Assembly: GCA_964478235.1 (NCBI GenBank)
Contig: CAYZGX010000011.1
Coordinates: forward strand, 1-22,716
From: 2-02-FULL-45-10 sp964478235
GTDB taxonomy: Bacteria; Patescibacteriota; Patescibacteriia; Magasanikbacterales; GWA2-37-8
Reading direction: 5' to 3'
DNA length: 22,716 bases
This document shows, one piece after another, positions 13,474 to 20,998 of the stretch; position 1 is the stretch's first letter; every line of letters begins with the position of its first letter. Below the pieces are notes generated by a model. The model ran no database searches. It had not been told where the DNA came from and saw only the letters and a program-made list of their open reading frames with translations. Made by a program: the position numbers and the translations under genes.

Positions 13474-13899
13474 ATGAAAACCACCATTAAACGCCTCGAC
13501 ACTTCCCTTCCCCTCCCTGAATATCAAACACCCGGAGCTGTCGCCTTTGATATCCTAGCTCGCGAAACAACCATCATCCCTCCTCGTGGTATTGGTCGGG
13601 TGCCTGGTAACGTGATTATCAAAGTTCCTGAAGGATATGTCTTGATGCTCAAAGATCGCTCCAGCACGCCCAAGAAAAAGGGGCTTATCGCTATTCTTGG
13701 CTTTATTGATCAAGACTACTGCGGCGAAACTGATGAAATTTTGGTGCAATATTTTAATTTTCAAGATACACCGGTAAGTGTAGAGCGCGGTGAACGCTTG
13801 GCGCAAGCGGCATTTGTTAAAATTGACCGAGCTGAATGGGTTGAGGTGGCTACAATGAGCGGTCCTGCTCGTGGTGGTTTTGGTTCGACTGGATCATAA
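13474..13899 (+). CDS. dut: dUTP diphosphatase
   Basis: dUTPase hydrolyses dUTP to dUMP and PPi, keeping uracil out of DNA and feeding ThyA. It is 141 aa, normal for the trimeric enzyme. All five motifs are present: GAVAFDI (21-27), DRSSTPKKKGL (61-71), GFIDQDYCGE (76-84) with catalytic Asp in IDQDY, RGERLAQ (105-111), and the flexible C-terminal RGGFGSTGS. Motif I (usually GSAGYDL) and motif II (usually RSGLA) deviate but keep the key residues. It is the first gene of the thymidylate run. Its ATG is the only non-orphan start preceded by C rather than T, and no Shine-Dalgarno sequence is seen. Confidence 0.93.
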   Translation: MKTTIKRLDTSLPLPEYQTPGAVAFDILARETTIIPPRGIGRVPGNVIIKVPEGYVLMLKDRSSTPKKKGLIAILGFIDQDYCGETDEILVQYFNFQDTPVSVERGERLAQAAFVKIDRAEWVEVATMSGPARGGFGSTGS

Positions 13900-13906
13900 T
13901 ATTACT

Positions 13907-14389
13907 ATGGAACACCTTCATTACAATCCAGCCGAAGAGCGGACAAAAAAACCAGTTGAAAAACTGCCTCGATTAGAAGTTCCGACAACTTCTGAGGCTA
14001 TTGTTTTTCCAACCAATGAACATACTGATGCCCACCCAACCATCTCTGAAGATTTTAACACCCTATCCGATACTTCTAAAGAACTCTACGGAAAATTTTT
14101 GCTGCACATGATTGAAAGTAAACGTGCTGGCGGTGGCGCCCTGCAAGATGCGCTTCTCACTTTTGGCATCAAACACCCTATCCCTCCCGATTTAAAAATA
14201 TTTATTGCCAAAACTTACGGTGACCAGGTTTTACCAGAAGCAACCGGATCAGGAGCTCTATTTCTTAAAAATATTGATAGCGAAACGGCTGAAAAAAGAA
14301 AACAGAAACTCGCTCGCAGAGCAACACCGCCGAAGCCACCCACTCGCCTTAGTCGTCTGTGGGACATTCTGAATAAACCACTTTTTTAA
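13907..14389 (+). CDS. Hypothetical protein inside the thymidylate operon
   Basis: I do not recognise this 160-aa protein. The N-terminal 50 residues are polar and probably disordered (NPAEERTKKPVEKLPRLEVP). A central part (SKELYGKFLLHMIESKRAGG; LQDALLTFGIKHPIP) is likely helical. The end is a basic stretch followed by LSRLWDILNKPLF, a possible amphipathic helix. The start at 13907 (TTACTATG) follows dut by 7 nt; the frame extends 12 codons upstream into dut, which is less likely. thyA begins 8 nt after its stop. Its fixed place between dut and thyA could be tested across relatives, but the sequence offers no function. Confidence 0.75.
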   Translation: MEHLHYNPAEERTKKPVEKLPRLEVPTTSEAIVFPTNEHTDAHPTISEDFNTLSDTSKELYGKFLLHMIESKRAGGGALQDALLTFGIKHPIPPDLKIFIAKTYGDQVLPEATGSGALFLKNIDSETAEKRKQKLARRATPPKPPTRLSRLWDILNKPLF

Positions 14390-14397
14390 ACACCTGT

Positions 14398-15270
14398 ATG
14401 CAAACCTATCTCGATATTGTTAAAAAAGTTCTCGATACTGGCGAACGCAAACAAAACCGCACTGGTGTTGATGCTATTGCGATTGCTGGCGCAATGTTTG
14501 AACACGACATGAGTCGCGGTTTTCCCCTGTTGACCACCAAAAAAATGCCGTTCAAAGTGATCGCTTCAGAATTGGAATTTTTTATCAAAGGTATCACCGA
14601 TAAACAGTGGCTCCAAGAACGAAACAACCACATTTGGGACGAATGGGCTCACCCAAAAAAGGCTCCCTATGGCCATACCCCCGAAGCCAAAGAAGCCATG
14701 CTCAAAGAACGTGATTTAGGCCCGATTTACGGCTTTCAGTGGCGTCATTTTAACGCTCCCTACACGAGCTATGATACAGACTACACTGGACAAGGTGTCG
14801 ACCAACTCAAGAAACTCGTCGAAACCCTCAAAACAAACCCTGGTGACCGTCGGATGATTGTGAACGCCTGGAACCCTTCTATGCTCTCTGAAATGGGTTT
14901 GCCACCTTGCCACTATGCATTTCAGGTGACCGTTATTAACGGCCGACTCAACTTGCTTTGGAATCAGCGCTCGGTTGATACCATGCTTGGTCTACCGTTC
15001 AACATTGCGAGCTACGCTATCCTCCTCCACCTCCTTGCCAAAGAAACTGGCCTCAAAGAAGGTAAACTGGTTGGTTTTTTGGCTGATGTCCACATCTACG
15101 TCAACCATCTTGATGGCGCCCGCGAACAACTAACTCGCGACCCGAACACCTACCCACTTCCTTCAATTACCACTAACGATTTCACTTCCATATTTGACTG
15201 GCGAAGTGAACAAACCGTCTTGGGCGGCTACCAAAGCCACCCCAAAATTGCTTTTGAAATTGCTGTCTAA
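14398..15270 (+). CDS. thyA: Thymidylate synthase
   Basis: ThyA methylates dUMP to dTMP using methylene-tetrahydrofolate and releases dihydrofolate. It is 290 aa, between the short E. coli form (264) and longer ones. The nucleophile is C171 in LPPCHYAFQ. RTGVD (21-25) and PGDRRMIVNAWNP carry phosphate-binding arginines, QRSVDTMLGLPFN binds dUMP, and HIYVNH carries the conserved Tyr. An insertion around 84-105 (HPKKAPYGHTPEAKEAM) accounts for the extra length. It lies 8 nt after the unknown gene and 4 nt before folA, the enzyme that recycles its folate product. Confidence 0.97.
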   Translation: MQTYLDIVKKVLDTGERKQNRTGVDAIAIAGAMFEHDMSRGFPLLTTKKMPFKVIASELEFFIKGITDKQWLQERNNHIWDEWAHPKKAPYGHTPEAKEAMLKERDLGPIYGFQWRHFNAPYTSYDTDYTGQGVDQLKKLVETLKTNPGDRRMIVNAWNPSMLSEMGLPPCHYAFQVTVINGRLNLLWNQRSVDTMLGLPFNIASYAILLHLLAKETGLKEGKLVGFLADVHIYVNHLDGAREQLTRDPNTYPLPSITTNDFTSIFDWRSEQTVLGGYQSHPKIAFEIAV

Positions 15271-15274
15271 TTGT

Positions 15275-15748
15275 ATGTCACTCTCTCTTATTGCGGCCGT
15301 CGCTCAAAATAACTGTATTGGGAAAAACAATGCTCTGCCGTGGACTATCCCCGAAGATCTGAAGCATTTTAAAGATCTCACTACTGGTAAAATTGTTTTA
15401 ATGGGACGCAAAACATGGGAATCTATCCCTGAACGCTGGCGCCCCCTGTCTCATCGCACTAACGTAGTGATTACCCACCAAGACAACTACCCTGTTCCTG
15501 AGGATGTTTTAGTTTTTTCTTCTATTGAAGACGCTTTGGCGCATTTCAAAGGACATGATGTTATGAGTATTGGTGGGGCAACAGTGTACGCCGAAACAAT
15601 TACTCTTGCCGACACCCTCTATATTACCCACATTGATCAAACGGTTGATGGTGATGCTTTTTTCCCAGCGATTGACCCGACTGTCTGGCGCGAAACTGCC
15701 CGCGAAGATCATCCTGGTTTTTCTTTTGTCACCTATACACGACTATGA
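15275..15748 (+). CDS. folA: Dihydrofolate reductase
   Basis: FolA reduces dihydrofolate to tetrahydrofolate with NADPH, which is needed to sustain ThyA. It is 157 aa, the standard length. It shows LIAAVAQNNCIGKNNALPW, the catalytic acid D28 in PEDLKHFK, GRKTWESIP for NADPH binding, and IGGATVY (99-105). The start at 15275 (TTGTATG) lies 4 nt after the thyA stop. The frame extends upstream inside thyA, which is rejected because the family N-terminus begins here. Its stop overlaps the next start (ATGA), showing translational coupling. Confidence 0.96.
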   Translation: MSLSLIAAVAQNNCIGKNNALPWTIPEDLKHFKDLTTGKIVLMGRKTWESIPERWRPLSHRTNVVITHQDNYPVPEDVLVFSSIEDALAHFKGHDVMSIGGATVYAETITLADTLYITHIDQTVDGDAFFPAIDPTVWRETAREDHPGFSFVTYTRL

Positions 15749-16455
15749 ACAGTCAATTTATCATGGTAGACGGAATTGACGGGAGCGGGAAAGATACTAT
15801 TGCTGATGGCTGGAAAGATTTTTTAGTCAGTCAAGGCAACGGGTTATTTGATGTTCGTGACTATTGCAAAAAAAATGGTCGCTACCCTGAGCCAGCCGAG
15901 CTCAAAGCTTATGATTTTATTTTCACCAACGAGCCAACCTATGTTGGTGTTGGTAAAGTTATCCGCGAAGAACTCACTCGCAATGGCACCAACTATTCTG
16001 AGCTAGCTATTGCTCAAGCTTTTTCCCTCGACCGCTTGGTACAGTACGAAAAAATTATTATTCCCGCTTTGAAAGATGGTAAATGTATTATTCAGGTGCG
16101 TGGAATTAGCACCTCACTCTGCTATCAAGCGCTGTCGGGCGCCCTCCCTCTCAAAATACTTGCCGAACTCCCTGGTAACGCACTCGCTCTCACCCACCGT
16201 CCCGATCAACTGGTTATTCTTGATATTCCTCCTAAGCAAGCGGTGGGGCGTCTGGGCGCCCGCTCTGGCAAACAAGACGACGCCATCTTTGAGCGCCTTG
16301 ATTTCTTGGAAAAAGCCACTCAAGGCTTCCGTAATCCCGACTATCAACATCTTTTTACGAGTCGTGGCACCACTCTTCACTATTTGCCAGCGACTGCAGA
16401 AATTGCTACAATGAAGGCGCAGTCTATCGAATTTTTATCTTCTATTCTTAAGTAA
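15745..16455 (+). CDS. Divergent thymidylate kinase-like protein
   Basis: The position after thyA and folA and the fold features suggest dTMP to dTDP phosphorylation. It is 236 aa, slightly longer than typical Tmk (about 205-215). The P-loop is GIDGSGKDT (10-18), and TNEPTY (61-66) matches the Tmk substrate loop. FSLDRLVQYEKIIIPAL matches the family helix. The usual DRY motif before S..AYQ is replaced by QVRGISTSLCYQ (117-128), so the common acidic residue is missing. A basic, acidic lid-like stretch lies at 170-192. It overlaps folA by 4 nt. A related deoxynucleoside or nucleotide kinase is the alternative. Confidence 0.8.
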   Translation: MNSQFIMVDGIDGSGKDTIADGWKDFLVSQGNGLFDVRDYCKKNGRYPEPAELKAYDFIFTNEPTYVGVGKVIREELTRNGTNYSELAIAQAFSLDRLVQYEKIIIPALKDGKCIIQVRGISTSLCYQALSGALPLKILAELPGNALALTHRPDQLVILDIPPKQAVGRLGARSGKQDDAIFERLDFLEKATQGFRNPDYQHLFTSRGTTLHYLPATAEIATMKAQSIEFLSSILK

Positions 16456-16460
16456 TCACT

Positions 16461-17219
16461 ATGCTCGCAAGTGCCTCAGAGATTCTCAAAACAAGTTGGG
16501 ATCTCTACAAAACTAACTTTAGAAAACTGTTGCCGTTTATCACCTTCCTTTTTATCATCAACTTTTCCATCCCCTATCTTGATCTAGCTCTTATCAGCTA
16601 TCTACCGGGTGTTATATCTGGTATTTTAGTTATCCTGATTATACCAATTATCAACGCTCTTCTTTCTATTTGGGTAACTAACGGTTTTATTCTCACTGCT
16701 TCAGCCCTATCTTTGAGCCAACCAGCTCCAGAATGGAAACTGGCCCTCTCTCAAGCTAAAGCCTATCTCCCTCGCGTTGTTGGCGCTAGCATCTTAGTCG
16801 CTTTAATTGTTATCGGCGGTACGATTGCTTTCATTATTCCGGGCATCATTTTCACCGTCTGGCTTATGTTTGTCAGCCAGGAAATTGTACTTAAAAATGC
16901 ACATATTACCGAGGCTCTCAGTGCGAGCAAAGCTTTGGTAAGTGGTCGCTGGTGGAAAATGTGGTGGCGCTTCTTCTTCCCTAATCTTGTTTTTGGTCTT
17001 GTCTTGTTTGTCGCAGTCATAGGTCTTGGCCTACTACTCAGTAGCGCTTTTTCAGCCGACTCGCTTATTGGAGGGGTCGCCACTGATATCTTTGTTAATG
17101 CAGGCATAGCAATTTATCTCCCTCTACCAATCCTTGTCACCACCATCTTGTTTCATAACGCCAAAGACAATCCAATGCCAGTTGTTTCTGCACCGGTTGT
17201 TCCTCCAAAAATGGCTTAA
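16461..17219 (+). CDS. Polytopic membrane protein
   Basis: This 252-aa protein has about six hydrophobic segments: about 22-40, 50-82 (probably two), 105-140 (probably two, with a GxxxFIIPGIIF turn), 171-196 and 212-232. A cytoplasmic loop with ALSASKALVSGRWWKMWWR precedes the fifth or sixth segment. This IPG...EAL..S..LV.GRWW layout resembles the membrane domain seen in GPDPase_memb or YciC-type families, whose function is poorly known. It starts 5 nt after the Tmk-like gene, so it is likely in the same transcript, although no metabolic link is evident. A terminator follows. Confidence 0.85.
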   Translation: MLASASEILKTSWDLYKTNFRKLLPFITFLFIINFSIPYLDLALISYLPGVISGILVILIIPIINALLSIWVTNGFILTASALSLSQPAPEWKLALSQAKAYLPRVVGASILVALIVIGGTIAFIIPGIIFTVWLMFVSQEIVLKNAHITEALSASKALVSGRWWKMWWRFFFPNLVFGLVLFVAVIGLGLLLSSAFSADSLIGGVATDIFVNAGIAIYLPLPILVTTILFHNAKDNPMPVVSAPVVPPKMA

Positions 17220-17241
17220 TTACTGGTTTTTTTGCCTCTAG

Positions 17242-17269
17242 GAGCCTCGACCTCGTCGGGGCTCTTTTT
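17242..17269 (+). terminator. Intrinsic terminator of the dut-thyA-folA operon
   Basis: GAGCCTCGAC (17242-17251) pairs with GTCGGGGCTC (17255-17264) with one G-U pair, followed by five T. The gatB promoter candidate begins 4 nt later. Confidence 0.85.
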
Positions 17270-17272
17270 ATA

Positions 17273-17301
17273 TTGCCAAAATACGAAGCAAATGCTAACG
17301 T
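17273..17301 (+). promoter_or_regulatory. Candidate promoter of gatB
   Basis: TTGCCA (17273-17278), 17 bp, TAACGT (17296-17301) preceded by TGC. The -10 match is weak, and the call rests on the extended -10 and the spacing. The leader would be about 20 nt. Confidence 0.5.
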
Positions 17302-17327
17302 ATGTACATTACTTGTAACGCTATCCT

Positions 17328-18899
17328 ATGCCAAAACTCATTCCGATTATTGGGCTTGAGGTCCATGTTGAAATGAATACAAAGTCTAAAATGTTTTGTA
17401 GCTGCGCTAACAACCCTTTTATTGACACACCAAATGTTAATATCTGTGAAATCTGCTTGGCTCATCCTGGTACCCTCCCCGTGCCTAATCGCGAGGCGAT
17501 TGTCTCCACGATGCGTATTACCAAAGCGCTCGGCGGCACTATTGCCAAAGTTAGTAAATTTGATCGCAAACATTATTTTTATCCAGACTTACCAAAAGGC
17601 TACCAGATCTCCCAATACGACCAGCCGATCGGTGAACACGGTCGAGTTGAACTCAGCTTTACCAACGAAAAAAACCATCGTACCGAAGCCACTATCGGTA
17701 TTCGTCGCATGCATCTCGAAGAAGATACCGCCAAGCTTAATCACGGCTCTGGTGGCACCACCTTGGTAGATTTTAATCGCGCTGGTGTTCCGCTCGTAGA
17801 AATTGTCTCTGACCCAGATATTCAAAGTGCTGTTGAAGCCAAAGCCTACTGCCAAGAACTTCAACTCGTGTTCCGCTATCTCGGCGTGAGTGACGCGGAT
17901 ATGGAAAAGGGGCAAATGCGCTGCGAAGCCAACATTTCCCTTCAAGAAGAAGGCTCGTTTATTTACGAAAATGGCGAGATCAAACCAGCTCCTGGCAAAA
18001 AACTCAATCCAAAAGTTGAAGTTAAAAATATTAACTCCTTCCGCGCCGTTGAAAAAGCGATTGAATTTGAAACCAAACGCCAAACAGCGATGATTGAAAA
18101 AGGCGAAAGCTGGAAACAAGAAACTCGCGGCTGGGACGATACCAAGCAAGGCACCGTTCATCAGCGCTACAAAGAAACAGCGGCCGATTACCGCTATTTC
18201 CCTGAACCAGATATTCCACCATTTGAGCCGGCGGTTATTGAGCCACACATTCATACTGGCGAAATGCCGATCGCTCGTCGTAAACGCTTTTTTGTTGAAT
18301 ACGGCTTCTCTTTGGCTGATGCGTATATCCTTACCGCAGACAAAGAATGGGCTGAATACACCGAGCAAGTGATGAGCGAGCTTACTGCGTGGCTTGATGA
18401 TTTATCTGACAGCGAGTTACTCACCAGAACTGGTGAAAAAACTAAAGATGGCGCTATAGCCACCTCTCGATCTGAAGTCGCCCGTCTCGCCGGTGGTTGG
18501 ATTACTAGTCGTTTGATGGGGGCAATGAACGAACGCAAGATAGATATTCGTGTACTCAAAATTAAACCAGAAAATTTTGCTGAACTTGTCGCTTTGGTAT
18601 ACATGAACCGCGTCAATTCTACGAACGGCCAGAAAATTTTACTTGAAATGATTGATTCTGGCGTGGATATCGACCCAACTCACATTATGGAATCAAAGGG
18701 CTACGGCCAAATTAGTGACGAAGGTCAGCTTGGTGCGATTGTTGATGAGGTTATCACCAACAACCCGCAACAGGTGGCGCAGTTTAAGGCTGGCAAAGAA
18801 CCGCTCATTAAATTCTTAATCGGTATGGCGATGAAAGCGACCGAAGGTAGTGCTGATCCAGTTGTTATCGAGCGACTCCTCCGTGAAAAATTGCGCTAA
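17328..18899 (+). CDS. gatB: Asp-tRNA(Asn)/Glu-tRNA(Gln) amidotransferase subunit B
   Basis: GatB is the kinase and tRNA-binding subunit of GatCAB, which turns Glu-tRNA(Gln) or Asp-tRNA(Asn) into the correct aminoacyl-tRNA. At 523 aa it is slightly longer than usual (about 475-500). Signatures are IGLEVHVEM (8-16), the zinc cysteines C24, C26, C40 and C43, FDRKHYFYPDLPKGYQISQY, RMHLEEDTAKL, FNRAGVPLVEIVSDPD, and TRGWDDTKQGT with YRYFPEPD. The last 150 residues form the YqeY-like tail domain that binds tRNA. gatA and gatC are not in the window. The context is CCTATG with no Shine-Dalgarno sequence. MGMT follows after 5 nt. Confidence 0.97.
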   Translation: MPKLIPIIGLEVHVEMNTKSKMFCSCANNPFIDTPNVNICEICLAHPGTLPVPNREAIVSTMRITKALGGTIAKVSKFDRKHYFYPDLPKGYQISQYDQPIGEHGRVELSFTNEKNHRTEATIGIRRMHLEEDTAKLNHGSGGTTLVDFNRAGVPLVEIVSDPDIQSAVEAKAYCQELQLVFRYLGVSDADMEKGQMRCEANISLQEEGSFIYENGEIKPAPGKKLNPKVEVKNINSFRAVEKAIEFETKRQTAMIEKGESWKQETRGWDDTKQGTVHQRYKETAADYRYFPEPDIPPFEPAVIEPHIHTGEMPIARRKRFFVEYGFSLADAYILTADKEWAEYTEQVMSELTAWLDDLSDSELLTRTGEKTKDGAIATSRSEVARLAGGWITSRLMGAMNERKIDIRVLKIKPENFAELVALVYMNRVNSTNGQKILLEMIDSGVDIDPTHIMESKGYGQISDEGQLGAIVDEVITNNPQQVAQFKAGKEPLIKFLIGMAMKATEGSADPVVIERLLREKLR

Positions 18900-18904
18900 C
18901 CTCT

Positions 18905-19165
18905 ATGCTCACCGCTTTTCAACAACAAGTCTTTGAAGTGGTCAGAGCAATTCCCAAAGGACAGACGCTCACCTACAAACAAGTGGCTGAACGTATCGGC
19001 AAACCTGCTTCAGCTCGCGCAGTTGGCAACGCTCTCAATAAAAATTACGACCCAGCTATCCCCTGTCACCGCGTGATTCGCTCCGATGGTACAGCTGGCG
19101 GATATAATCGTGGTGAAGTGGCCAAAATAAGTATTCTTACCAAAGAAAAAGCTCTACCGAGGTAG
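18905..19165 (+). CDS. MGMT-domain DNA alkyl-transferase, single short domain
   Basis: This 86-aa protein corresponds to the C-terminal DNA-binding domain of O6-methylguanine-DNA methyltransferase. IPCHRV has the acceptor C54, so it is not an Atl protein, where Trp replaces the Cys. SARAVGNAL carries the arginine-finger equivalent R38. GTAGGYNRG and a possible late glutamate (about E81) follow. The N-terminal domain of Ogt/Ada is absent. Short stand-alone MGMT domains are common in compact genomes. The last codons and stop lie inside the terminator stem. It is probably cotranscribed with gatB. Confidence 0.88.
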   Translation: MLTAFQQQVFEVVRAIPKGQTLTYKQVAERIGKPASARAVGNALNKNYDPAIPCHRVIRSDGTAGGYNRGEVAKISILTKEKALPR

Positions 19166-19174
19166 AGCTTTTTT
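19149..19174. terminator. Bidirectional terminator between the MGMT gene and ruvA
   Basis: AAGCTCTACC (19149-19158) pairs with GGTAGAGCTT (19161-19170). T runs follow on the plus strand, and A runs precede it for minus-strand use. The stem encodes the last codons and stop of the MGMT gene. Confidence 0.9.
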
Positions 19175-19185
19175 AGTATCTTTTA

Positions 19186-19770
19186 TTATCTCACCGATCG
19201 AAGCGCCTCGCGCAGAAGCTGTTCGCTGGTTTTGCCTTTTGTCTCCAAATTTTTCACAGCATCACGCGCCTGCAAAACCGAGTAGCCGAGGGTGACCAAG
19301 CCGTCAATGACATCACTGACCGCATCACTTGGCATTGGGTTGTCGGTAACACCACTTTCTTTAAGTCCTTTGGCGACTTTTGATTTTAAATCCACCACAA
19401 TGCGCTCAGCGGTCTTTTTACCGATTCCACTCACTTTGGTTAAATACTCAACGTCGCCACGTCCAATGGCCATCGTAGTCTCTTCTACGCTACCGAGAGC
19501 GAGTAGGTGGAGGGCAGTCTTTGGACCAACACCACTCACCGTCAAAAAGTTTTTAAATAGTCCTTTTTCAGCAGCGTTAGCAAACCCAAAAAGATCGAGA
19601 GCGTCTTCTTTGACCGATAAATAGGTATCTAAGGATATTTCAGTGCCAACAATGGCCGTCAGAGCAGCGCTCGGAGACGCGAGCACGCGATACCCAACGC
19701 CACCAGTGGTCATAATCACCAGTTCACTATCGGTTTTTCTAATAACCGTACCACGAATAAGAGCAATCAT
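19186..19770 (-). CDS. ruvA: Holliday junction branch migration protein RuvA
   Basis: RuvA binds Holliday junctions as a tetramer and loads the RuvB motor. It is 194 aa, typical. The OB-fold domain begins MIALIRGTVI. Two helix-hairpin-helix motifs follow: TVSGVGPKTALHLL (77-90) and KVSGIGKKTAERIV (112-125). The C-terminal domain III (ALVTLGY-like: GLVTLGYSVLQARDAV) contacts RuvB. It lies 3 nt downstream of the NIF3-family gene on the minus strand. ruvB and ruvC are not in the window. No Shine-Dalgarno sequence is seen; the start context is ACCTATG. Confidence 0.96.
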   Translation of the reverse strand: MIALIRGTVIRKTDSELVIMTTGGVGYRVLASPSAALTAIVGTEISLDTYLSVKEDALDLFGFANAAEKGLFKNFLTVSGVGPKTALHLLALGSVEETTMAIGRGDVEYLTKVSGIGKKTAERIVVDLKSKVAKGLKESGVTDNPMPSDAVSDVIDGLVTLGYSVLQARDAVKNLETKGKTSEQLLREALRSVR

Positions 19771-19773
19771 AGG

Positions 19774-20742
19774 TTAGCGTTTCTTTTTGTTGCGATTCAC
19801 ACGAATGAGACCGCCAACAGGAATAACTTCAATCCCTTTTTTCTCCAGTTCATCAAGCCAAATATTCATGCCCAACGAATCCGAAGACATGTGTCCGCTA
19901 ATAACGACATTCAATCGGCTGTCATTGGCCGTTTTAATCGCATCATCTTTCATATGCATACCGACCACAGTGCTGACCCCGTAATCTGATAGCGGTTCAT
20001 ACACTTTGGCCGATGGGTTGGTGCCGCCAGTCATTTCTACATACCATTTCCCCACCCGATTATGTGGTGCGCCAGCGACAATCTTTGGTCCGGCTCCATA
20101 TTTTTTAGCGATTTTAAATTCTTCGAGCTCAAGGAGGGCGCTCGTGATATCACCAAGTACTTCTGGCTTGGCTTTGGTGAAGTGGCGAATAAGAAAATCA
20201 TTAACCATGTTATCGGTAATAGTGTGCGTCGTCATAAAATTGATTCCCAGTGTTCGAGCTACATCAACTACCGAGAAATGATTGCTTGGATGCACTCCCC
20301 GACCAATTTCTTTGACCCGTTCTTCAAACATTTTTTCCGCCATATGCACCGGCATGCCCATTTTTTCATAGACATCGACGATCATATCCATGACTTCGTG
20401 CAAATTAGCCAGCGCTTTACCAACCGGATGATGCGAGATGACCAAATCAATTTTTTTACCACGCTCATTGAGCTGGCTTGCAAGCAAAATATCGCTGGCG
20501 GTAATATCAATACCAGCCAACACTCGTTTTACTTTGGTCTTACCGTCATTAACATGAATAGCACAATCCGGATAAGGGTTAGTGAGTCTATCTTCGTCAA
20601 AGTACTCTTTCTCGCTTTGAGGTAGGCTCGCAAATTGCTTTTTGACCCGTGCCAAATGACGATTAGCGCCCTCAACTCCACGAGGGTCATACTCCTTACC
20701 GAACTTAATTCCGAGTTTAAAAATTTCTTCAACAGACATCAT
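19774..20742 (-). CDS. NIF3/DUF34-family metal-binding protein
   Basis: This 322-aa protein carries SHHPVGKAL (H104 and H105) in the first half and ISGHMSSDSLGMNIWLDEL (H284, D288) near the C-terminus. This is the two-part metal site of the NIF3-like fold, a family implicated in GTP cyclohydrolase-like or metal-dependent roles but not firmly assigned. It also contains GAGPKIVAGAPHN and VYEPLSDYGVSTVVG-type strand sequence. The start at 20742 (TTGTATGATG) has T before it; 20739 is a possible second start. The upstream extension of the frame to 20808 lies in the promoter and is rejected. It heads an operon with ruvA, 3 nt apart. Confidence 0.75.
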   Translation of the reverse strand: MMSVEEIFKLGIKFGKEYDPRGVEGANRHLARVKKQFASLPQSEKEYFDEDRLTNPYPDCAIHVNDGKTKVKRVLAGIDITASDILLASQLNERGKKIDLVISHHPVGKALANLHEVMDMIVDVYEKMGMPVHMAEKMFEERVKEIGRGVHPSNHFSVVDVARTLGINFMTTHTITDNMVNDFLIRHFTKAKPEVLGDITSALLELEEFKIAKKYGAGPKIVAGAPHNRVGKWYVEMTGGTNPSAKVYEPLSDYGVSTVVGMHMKDDAIKTANDSRLNVVISGHMSSDSLGMNIWLDELEKKGIEVIPVGGLIRVNRNKKKR

Positions 20743-20779
20743 ACAAATAATAACATTAGAGATAGACAAATCTGCCTGT

Positions 20780-20808
20780 ATACTAGAGAAAAAAGCCTCA
20801 ACTGTCAA
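20780..20808 (-). promoter_or_regulatory. Promoter of the NIF3-ruvA operon
   Basis: On the minus strand TTGACA (20803-20808) and TAGTAT (20780-20785) have a 17-bp spacer. The expected start near 20773 leaves a leader of about 31 nt. Confidence 0.8.
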
Positions 20809-20830
20809 TGAAATTGCCTCGGCTCTTTGA

Positions 20831-20859
20831 TTGACAAAAAGCCTCTTTTCTGCTAGACT
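20831..20859 (+). promoter_or_regulatory. Promoter of the tandem ATP-grasp gene
   Basis: TTGACA (20831-20836), 17 bp, TAGACT (20854-20859) preceded by TGC, an extended -10. Its -35 lies 22 bp from that of the divergent NIF3 promoter. The leader is about 133 nt, the longest in the window. Confidence 0.8.
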
Positions 20860-20966
20860 GTAGGGGTGTGAAAAGTCCTATTTTCCGCAACTTTTATACC
20901 CCAGAAGCGATACACCTGTCCGTTTCCGATAGTATCTCTTTTTTGGCTAATCTAAAGCATTTTTTT

Positions 20967-20998
20967 AAAGCTATTCTCGTATAGCTTTTTATATTTTT
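20967..20998 (+). promoter_or_regulatory. Terminator-like hairpin abutting the ATP-grasp start codon
   Basis: AAAGCTAT (20967-20974) pairs with ATAGCTTT (20981-20988) around TCTCGT. A U-rich tract then runs to 20998, directly before the ATG. It could be an attenuator, or a structure that controls access to the start. Confidence 0.6.

Noticed and set aside
17589..18368. 259-residue frame on the minus strand opposite gatB
   Set aside because: It is fully antisense to a clear gatB, has no promoter or family motif, and reflects the codon bias of gatB.
20062..20625. 187-residue plus-strand frame opposite the NIF3-family gene
   Set aside because: It is antisense to a recognisable protein with a good promoter and has no signals of its own.
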